Positions 6,021-11,179 of a stretch of DNA of 11,179 bases are shown piece after piece (the first letter of the stretch is position 1; every line of letters starts with the position of its first letter). The position numbers were made by a program, and so were the translations under genes. Under the pieces are notes generated by a model. The model did not search any database. It worked only from the letters and a program-made list of their open reading frames with translations, and was not told the DNA's origin. This DNA comes from an uncultured Eubacterium sp. (GTDB lineage Bacteria > Bacillota > Clostridia > Lachnospirales > Lachnospiraceae), in assembly GCA_934358495.1 (NCBI GenBank), contig CAKRKO010000086.1, forward strand, positions 1-11,179, written 5' to 3'.

Positions 6021-6220
6021 TCTTATAAAGCAGGTTAAGCGGGATGGGGACTAATTATAAGTTAGGGCTGTGAAATGGTTCTGGCTGGATAATAGATGTC
6101 CACTTTAGGACAATGGTTTTCTTTTCATAGAAGAATATTTACGGTAAAATTATATGTATTAAGATAATATATAGTTAGCTTAAAATGTGGTTTTATGCTG
6201 ATGTGTAGAAATGCAGGAAT
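6021..6220. other. AT-rich intergenic region upstream of repeat A2
   Basis: There is no gene. It holds a CTTATAA/TTATAAG inverted repeat (6022-6062, long loop) and a weak hairpin TGTCC/GGACA (6097-6112) followed by TTTTCTTTT, a marginal terminator. Further on lies a short dyad TTTAC-G-GTAAA (6138-6148), and a possible -10 GATAAT (6163-6168) stands 14 bases after it. If used, that promoter would place repeat A2 inside the leader RNA of the GH42 operon. Confidence 0.35.
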
Positions 6221-6419
6221 AAATCTGTGAAAGCGGACATGCAGGGCGAAACGGTAGAGCAATTTTCGTTATCGGAGCGAGCATAATGTCGCCTCCGGGA
6301 GTGTGTCTGAGCCCACAGCTGATGTTGCTGTGGGTGAGTTCGCGGAAGGAGGCGACAATAGATGGCGCAGCACAGATAGAAAATTGTTCGTGTGAGCCTG
6401 CATACCGCTTCACAGATTT
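6221..6419 (-). repeat. Repeat A, copy 2: inverted copy in the GH42 leader
   Basis: Read on the minus strand, this copy matches A1 through its unpaired segments: TATCTGTGCTGCGCC, GCGAACTC, CTCAGACACACT and CTCGCTCCGATAACG. Its stems differ in sequence but still pair. On plus coordinates, P1 AAATCTGTGAAAGCGG (6221-6236) pairs with CCGCTTCACAGATTT (6405-6419) with one bulge. P2 GTCGCCTCC (6288-6296) pairs with 6348-6356 over 9 bp. P3 CCCACAGC (6312-6319) pairs with GCTGTGGG (6327-6334) around a 7-base loop, the same loop size as in A1. CAATTTTC/GAAAATTG replaces A1's GATTTTC/GAAAATC. It ends 52 bases before the GH42 start. An open frame through it into GH42 (ATG at 6286) is not a real N-terminus. 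Confidence 0.75.
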
Positions 6420-6455
6420 ACATTCCGCATTTCGACCGTTTATCAACACCCAAAA

Positions 6456-6462
6456 AAGGAGG
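6456..6462 (+). promoter_or_regulatory. Strong ribosome binding site that sets the GH42 start
   Basis: AAGGAGG lies 9 bases before ATG 6472, a near-perfect match to the 16S 3' end. It decides the start over the in-frame ATG at 6286, which is inside repeat A2 and has no such site. Confidence 0.85.
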
Positions 6463-6471
6463 GCATTTTTT

Positions 6472-8496
6472 ATGAGAAAATTACTGTATGGGGTAGCGTA
6501 TTATTATGAGTATCTTCCGTATGACCGTTTAGCAGAAGATATCAAAATGATGAAAGCAGCAGGCATCAATGTAGTCCGGATTGCAGAGTCTACATGGAGC
6601 ACATACGAAAAACAGGAAGGTCAGTTTGATTTTTCCACAGTGATCAAGGTGCTGGATGCCATGGAAGAGGCAGGTATTGATGTTATCATCGGTACACCGA
6701 CTTATGCGGTTCCATCCTGGCTGGTAAAAATGGATCCGACAGTTCTGGCTGTGACACATCAGGGCGAGGGCGTGTACGGCGCACGTCAGATCATGGATAT
6801 CACAAATCCGAATTATCTGAAATACGGGGAGCGTGTCATCCGTAAACTGCTGGAAGTTTGCCAGGACCGCAAATGTATCATCGGTTTCCAGCTGGATAAT
6901 GAGACAAAATATTATGATACCGCAGGTCCGAATGTGCAGGCGGCTTTTGTAGAGTATCTGAAGAAAAAATTTGACGGAAGCACTGATGCCATGAATGCAG
7001 CTTTTGGTCTGGATTACTGGAGTAATCGTGTGGATAACTGGGAAGATTTCCCGGATGTGCGTGGAACCATTAACGGAAGTCTTGGCGCAGAATTTGACAA
7101 GTTCCGCCGTGGTCTTGTTACAGAATTTTTGACCTGGCAGTCGAATATTGTAAAAGAGTATGCCCGTCCGGATCAGTTTATCACGCATAATCTGGATTTT
7201 GAGTGGCGTGGATATTCTTACGGTGTACAGCCTGCAAATAATCACTTTGAAATAGCAAGAGAAGCATTGACGGTAGCTGGTTGTGATATTTATCATCCAA
7301 CCCAGGATGAACTGACAGGTGCAGAGATTGCTTTTGGCGGTGATATGACACGTTCTCTGAAGCAGAATAATTATTTTGTCCTTGAGACAGAAGCACAGGG
7401 ATATCCATGCTGGACACCATACCCGGGACAGCTTCGTCAGCAGGCTTTCAGCCATGTGGCCTCCGGAGCTGCAATGGTTGAGTACTGGCACTGGCATTCC
7501 ATTCACAATTCTTTTGAGACATATTGGCGTGGTTTGCTGAGTCATGATTTTAAAGAAAATCACGTATATTGTGAGGCAAAAACCATTGGCCGTGATTTTG
7601 CGGCATTAAGCCCGGCACTTTGCAATCTGAAAAAAGAAAATAAGGTGGCGATGGTTGTCAGCAATGATGCATTGTCAGCACTTGACTGGTTCCGCATTGA
7701 TACCACAGCGGGTGGAGCAGGTGAGACAGGTTATAATGATGTTGTTCGCTGGATGTACGATGCCCTCTATAAGATGAATGTGGAGGTTGATTTCATAGAG
7801 CCGTCCTGCAAGGAGATGGATCGTTATCAGATGGTGATCGTTCCGGCGTTGTATGCAGCCTGTGAGGCAGATCTGCAGCGCATGAAACAGTATGTGGCAG
7901 ATGGCGGATATCTGATCACTACATTCAAGACCGCTTATACGGACGAAAATGTAAAAGTATATCATGACGCATTCCCGCATGTATTAAACGAATGCCTTGG
8001 TATTTCCTACAGTAATTTCACTTTCCCGAAAGACGTGAAACTGAGTGGCACAGAGGATGAGCAGGCAGATCTTTTCATGGAGCTTGTGAAACCGGAAGGT
8101 GCAGAAGTGCTGGCATCTTATGATCACTATGCATGGAAAAATTATGCGGCAGTAACCAGAAATCATTATGGAAAAGGAATCGCACAGTATCTGGCATGCA
8201 AGACGTCTGAAAAATATCTGCAGAAGTTGCTGGCAGATGCTATGAAGGAAGCAGGTATTGCGGACGCAGTACAGAACACAGAATTTCCTGTTATTGTGCG
8301 TCGCATGAAAGATGAAAACGGAAAAACAGTATGGTTCTATTTTAACTATTCCCATACACCGGCAGAGGTTGTTTACATCGGCGCAGATGGTGAGTATCTG
8401 ATGAAAGAGAACCGGACATTCCCGGGAATTGATGTTGCAGCAGGGGAAAAACTTGCACTTGGCAGTTGGGATGTGCAGATCATCAGAGAAAAATAA
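6472..8496 (+). CDS. GH42 family beta-galactosidase
   Basis: This enzyme hydrolyses terminal beta-galactosides; some GH42 members also act on alpha-L-arabinopyranosides. Its 674 residues are standard for GH42. The catalytic TIM barrel opens with GVAYYYEYLPYDRLAEDIKMMK and has the typical GINVVRIAESTWS (31-43), GTPTYAVPSWL (74-84) and FQLDNE (139-144) segments, with Glu144 as acid/base. The nucleophile lies in VLETEAQG (303-310); Glu305 aligns best with the usual LME, but Glu307 is possible. About residues 390-600 form the Rossmann-like trimerisation domain, and the last 70 residues a small beta domain. With no signal peptide it is cytoplasmic, so it acts on imported oligosaccharides. It is first in a tight operon with the PAP2 and GH51 genes. 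The partnership with an arabinofuranosidase points to arabinogalactan-type side chains rather than lactose, an inference from context only. Confidence 0.94.
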   Translation: MRKLLYGVAYYYEYLPYDRLAEDIKMMKAAGINVVRIAESTWSTYEKQEGQFDFSTVIKVLDAMEEAGIDVIIGTPTYAVPSWLVKMDPTVLAVTHQGEGVYGARQIMDITNPNYLKYGERVIRKLLEVCQDRKCIIGFQLDNETKYYDTAGPNVQAAFVEYLKKKFDGSTDAMNAAFGLDYWSNRVDNWEDFPDVRGTINGSLGAEFDKFRRGLVTEFLTWQSNIVKEYARPDQFITHNLDFEWRGYSYGVQPANNHFEIAREALTVAGCDIYHPTQDELTGAEIAFGGDMTRSLKQNNYFVLETEAQGYPCWTPYPGQLRQQAFSHVASGAAMVEYWHWHSIHNSFETYWRGLLSHDFKENHVYCEAKTIGRDFAALSPALCNLKKENKVAMVVSNDALSALDWFRIDTTAGGAGETGYNDVVRWMYDALYKMNVEVDFIEPSCKEMDRYQMVIVPALYAACEADLQRMKQYVADGGYLITTFKTAYTDENVKVYHDAFPHVLNECLGISYSNFTFPKDVKLSGTEDEQADLFMELVKPEGAEVLASYDHYAWKNYAAVTRNHYGKGIAQYLACKTSEKYLQKLLADAMKEAGIADAVQNTEFPVIVRRMKDENGKTVWFYFNYSHTPAEVVYIGADGEYLMKENRTFPGIDVAAGEKLALGSWDVQIIREK

Positions 8497-8521
8497 AAAA
8501 TAAGAAATGAGGTAATGCAGG

Positions 8522-9016
8522 ATGAAGCAGGAGTTTTATGACAGATTGGCAGCGCCATTTGAAGCATCGGAGCGAAAGAAGAACTGTCTGCTGAGGATAA
8601 ATCATATTTTAACGAATGTGGTTTATCTGATTTATCCTGCATTACTTTTGTATTTGGTGGTTTTCAGGGACAGTCGTTTCTGGCGGGTACTGCTTGTTCC
8701 TGCGGTAACTTTTGTGATGGTGAGCCTGTTCCGTAAAAAGTTTAATGCGCCGCGGCCTTATGAAAAATGGCTGGTGAAGCCATTGATCCCGAAGGATACA
8801 AAAGGAAATTCTTTCCCGAGCAGACATGTATTTTCCATTTATATTATCGCTATGGCGGTGTGGTATGTGTGGATGCCGCTTGGGGTGATCCTTTGTGTGG
8901 CAGGGGTATTTCTGGCAGCAGCGCGGGTGATTGGCCGGGTGCATTTTGTAAAAGATGTCGTGGCAGGCGCGTTGATCGCAGTTGGATTTGGAATTTTATG
9001 TTTTTGGGTGATCTAG
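8522..9016 (+). CDS. PAP2-superfamily membrane phosphatase
   Basis: This 164-residue integral membrane protein has about five hydrophobic helices (near residues 30-48, 54-70, 103-118, 119-134 and 147-163). The phosphatase signature is present in three parts. The first is R71-x6-R78-P79, with arginine in place of the usual first lysine. The second is PSRH (99-102), where PSGH is more common, with His102 as the likely proton donor. The third is R135-x5-H141-x3-D145 in ARVIGRVHFVKD, with His141 as the expected nucleophile. Family members dephosphorylate lipid phosphates such as phosphatidic acid, phosphatidylglycerol phosphate or undecaprenyl pyrophosphate; the substrate cannot be told from sequence. 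TGAGG lies 9 bases before the ATG. It begins 25 bases after GH42 and ends 18 bases before GH51, so it is very likely translated from the same mRNA. A lipid phosphatase in a glycoside-hydrolase operon is unusual. Confidence 0.88.
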   Translation: MKQEFYDRLAAPFEASERKKNCLLRINHILTNVVYLIYPALLLYLVVFRDSRFWRVLLVPAVTFVMVSLFRKKFNAPRPYEKWLVKPLIPKDTKGNSFPSRHVFSIYIIAMAVWYVWMPLGVILCVAGVFLAAARVIGRVHFVKDVVAGALIAVGFGILCFWVI

Positions 9017-9034
9017 GAGAGAAGGTAATGTAGC

Positions 9035-11083
9035 ATGAGGATAGGAAAAGAAAAAGGTGTTTCAATTGCACCGGAACTGATTGGTTTGTTTTTTGAAGAT
9101 ATTAATTTCGCCGCAGATGGAGGATTATATGCGGAACTGATTGAAAATCGCTCTTTTGAGGCGAAAGAAGCTTATGGTAATCCGGGCAGATTTTATGCAG
9201 TAGATGACTTTGGATATGCGTGGAAAGCCTTGTATCAGGCCGGAGAAGAACCTCCATTGATGCAATATGTGACAGGAACGCCGGTTTCTGCGGTGAATCC
9301 GCATTACTTACGTTTCACCGCAAAACAGGCGGGACAGGGATTTACAAATAAAGCTTATGACGGTATCCGATTAGAAAAAAATCATACTTATTGTGTATCT
9401 TTTTATGCGAGATGCGTGGCATATGAAGGCGATGGCTTTCAGATAAAAGTGCAAAAAGACGGACACATTTTTGCACAGACAGAAGTAAAGGCTGTGAAAC
9501 CGGTTCCATATGTACCATTCTGTGATCTGAAGATCCCGATGGAGATTGGTTATGGAACCTTGAATCCGGAGATTGAAAAAATCCACCAGATGAATCAGAG
9601 TGGCAAATGCCGCAGAAATGAGTGGATAAAATACAAAACAGTACTTGTGGCACAGGATGATGTCTGCGGAGCGCAGTTTGTGCTTACGATGGATGCGCCG
9701 GGCATAGTAGAATTTGACCTGATTTCTATGATTCCGGAAGACGCAGTGGCGGGAATTTTCCGTAAGGATCTATTTGAGGCATTGGAGGCGATAAAACCGG
9801 GATTTGTGCGTTTCCCGGGTGGCTGCATCGTGGAAGGCATCAGCCTGGATAATCGTTATTACTGGAAAAATACAGTGGGCAATGTGAAAGACCGGCGTTA
9901 TATCCCAAATCTGTGGGCATTTGATGATGACTGGAACAAAAATGATCCGATGACGAAACGACCGGATGCGCATTACGGTCAGTCTTTCGGCCTTGGATTT
10001 TATGAATATTTCCTGTTGTGTGAACTATTAGGAGCAAAACCGCTTCCGGTGCTGAATATTGGTACAGCATGTCAATTCCGTTCCACTGAGATGGTGGATT
10101 CTCAGAGTGAGGAATTCAATGAATATGTGCAGGATGCACTGGATCTCATCGAATTTGCCAATGGACCGGTGGACAGTAAATGGGGTGCATTGCGTGCCCA
10201 AATGGGGCATCCGCAGCCTTTTGGCATGGATTTCCTTTCTGTCGGAAATGAGCAGTGGGAGACCCAGTATCTTGATATGAGATATCGTTATGAGCAGTTT
10301 GAGGCAGCCATTCATGCAAAATATCCTGAGATTCGGTTACTCGGAACGGCAGGACCATTTATGGAGTGTTCTATCACCGAGGATGCATGGAACTATTACC
10401 GGGAAAAGGCAAAGGAAAATCCGGAGTTCAGTTATGCAGTGGATGAGCATTATTATGTAAGCCCGCAGTGGCTGTACGACCATGTGGCCATGTACGATGA
10501 CTATCCGCGGGATGTAGCTGTTTTTGCAGGAGAATACGCGGCACATACGGAAAAAAGGGAAAATTCCATGGAGAGTGCCCTTTCCGAAGCAGCATTGCTG
10601 ACCGGTATTGAGAAAAATGCGGATGTGGTAAAACTTGCTTCTTATGCACCGTTGTTTAACCGGATCGGACATAGTCAGTGGAAACCGGATATGATATGGT
10701 TTGATGACAGTAAGGTATATCTGACACCAAATTATTATGTGCAGAAGTTGTTTGCAAAACACAGAGGAAGTTATACGGTATTATTGCATGATCAGGATGT
10801 TGAATTACGAAAGATAGGGATATATGTGTCGGTATCTATGGATGACAGTGAGGATGTCATTGTGAAAGCGGTAAATACAACGAATCAGAATTATGATCTG
10901 ACGCTGGAAGATGCAGAAGGATTTGCAGTAAATGCGACTGGAAAACAGTGGACATTGCAGGGAACCGGCGAGATACCAGAAGGATTACCGGAGAAATCAG
11001 AGGTGACAGAACAGGAAATTCAAATTAATGGAAGTGTAACACTGCCAGGGCAGAGTGTGGTAGTGGTGACTTACAAGTTATAA
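9035..11083 (+). CDS. GH51 family alpha-L-arabinofuranosidase
   Basis: This enzyme releases terminal alpha-L-arabinofuranose from arabinan, arabinoxylan or arabinogalactan oligosaccharides. Its 682 residues match the longer GH51 type, which has an N-terminal segment GLFFEDINFAADGGLYAELI (17-36) and a carbohydrate-binding-like beta domain inserted at about residues 85-230, rather than the 500-residue AbfA type. The barrel shows FVRFPGGCIVEG (257-268) and SVGNEQW (402-408) with Glu406 as acid/base. VFAGEYAAH (496-504) carries the nucleophile Glu500. The C-terminal 130 or so residues form the usual beta-sandwich. No signal peptide is present, so it acts inside the cell on imported oligosaccharides. 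AGAAGG (9020-9025) lies 9 bases before the ATG. It is last in the GH42-PAP2-GH51 operon; repeat B3 begins directly after its stop. Confidence 0.94.
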   Translation: MRIGKEKGVSIAPELIGLFFEDINFAADGGLYAELIENRSFEAKEAYGNPGRFYAVDDFGYAWKALYQAGEEPPLMQYVTGTPVSAVNPHYLRFTAKQAGQGFTNKAYDGIRLEKNHTYCVSFYARCVAYEGDGFQIKVQKDGHIFAQTEVKAVKPVPYVPFCDLKIPMEIGYGTLNPEIEKIHQMNQSGKCRRNEWIKYKTVLVAQDDVCGAQFVLTMDAPGIVEFDLISMIPEDAVAGIFRKDLFEALEAIKPGFVRFPGGCIVEGISLDNRYYWKNTVGNVKDRRYIPNLWAFDDDWNKNDPMTKRPDAHYGQSFGLGFYEYFLLCELLGAKPLPVLNIGTACQFRSTEMVDSQSEEFNEYVQDALDLIEFANGPVDSKWGALRAQMGHPQPFGMDFLSVGNEQWETQYLDMRYRYEQFEAAIHAKYPEIRLLGTAGPFMECSITEDAWNYYREKAKENPEFSYAVDEHYYVSPQWLYDHVAMYDDYPRDVAVFAGEYAAHTEKRENSMESALSEAALLTGIEKNADVVKLASYAPLFNRIGHSQWKPDMIWFDDSKVYLTPNYYVQKLFAKHRGSYTVLLHDQDVELRKIGIYVSVSMDDSEDVIVKAVNTTNQNYDLTLEDAEGFAVNATGKQWTLQGTGEIPEGLPEKSEVTEQEIQINGSVTLPGQSVVVVTYKL

Positions 11084-11179
11084 CGTGAGATAAACGCTCC
11101 GTGAGGGCGCACATTGTCTGGGAGACAATGGTTTTGCGCCGACCGAAACGAAGTGTAGTGTGCAGTGATTCTGAGAAGA
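11084..11179 (+). repeat. Repeat B, copy 3, cut by the window edge
   Basis: Starting one base after the GH51 stop, GTGAGATAAACGCTCCGTGAGG matches the module-1/2 border of the other copies. Module 2 follows: GGCGCA (11106-11111) and TGCGCC (11135-11140) enclose CATTGTC/GACAATG. It then continues into module 3 (GTGATTCTGAGAAGA) and leaves the window. The left arm of module 1 (ATCTCAGTC) is missing. The outer pair here is more complete than in copy 2, because copy 2 has a C-A mismatch where this copy has C-G. Confidence 0.8.

Noticed and set aside
6226..6239. Catabolite-response (cre) site TGAAAGCGGACATG upstream of GH42
   Set aside because: Only the left half fits the cre consensus, and the bases are explained by the P1 stem of repeat A2.
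6286..6471. N-terminal extension of GH42 from ATG 6286
   Set aside because: It translates repeat A2 and has no ribosome binding site. The consensus site before 6472 and the GH42 N-terminus fix the start there.
6529..7563. 344-codon minus-strand frame inside GH42
   Set aside because: It is antisense to a gene with complete catalytic motifs, and its composition is that of a shadow frame.

Overview
The gene content and style point to a gut Firmicute of the Lachnospiraceae type (Roseburia/Blautia/Dorea-like). The signs are moderate GC, strong AGGAG-type ribosome binding sites, a DUF4317 protein (a family I know mainly from Clostridia), a ROK glucokinase, and cytoplasmic glycoside hydrolases without signal peptides. 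This is inferred from protein style, not from a marker gene.

Layout. 1-263: a probable promoter and a possible short peptide. 264-755 (+): a small single-helix membrane-anchored or secreted protein of unknown function. It converges on a Gfo/Idh/MocA NAD(P)-dependent oxidoreductase (776-1744, -) across a near-perfect hairpin. The oxidoreductase diverges from a ROK-family glucokinase (2038-2979, +), and the -10 boxes of the two divergent promoters form a 9-bp inverted repeat. 2980-3946 is a gene-free stretch of nearly 1 kb packed with foldback elements: A1, B1, a short hairpin, an intrinsic terminator and B2. Next come a LysR-type regulator (3947-4834) and a DUF4317 protein (4851-6020), 16 bases apart and probably cotranscribed. 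6021-6471 holds a second, inverted copy of the A element (A2) in the leader of a carbohydrate operon. That operon is GH42 beta-galactosidase (6472-8496), PAP2-superfamily membrane phosphatase (8522-9016) and GH51 alpha-L-arabinofuranosidase (9035-11083), with gaps of 25 and 18 bases. A third B copy starts directly after the GH51 stop and runs off the window.

How the genes fit together. GH42 and GH51 would remove terminal galactose and arabinofuranose from imported plant oligosaccharides (arabinogalactan- or arabinan-like) in the cytoplasm. Glucokinase would phosphorylate free glucose released by other hydrolases. No transporter is in view. The PAP2 gene between the two hydrolases is unexplained.

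The most interesting signal is non-coding. Repeat family A (A1 at 2989-3169 on +; A2 at 6221-6419 on -) keeps a conserved sequence in its unpaired segments, while its stems have changed almost completely and still pair. That is covariation visible from only two copies, and it suggests a conserved folded RNA or a hairpin-dependent mobile element. Family B (three copies) is modular: one copy lacks an internal hairpin of about 50 bases, another lacks a hairpin found in the first, and one stem shows a compensatory base-pair change. I do not recognise either family as a named element.
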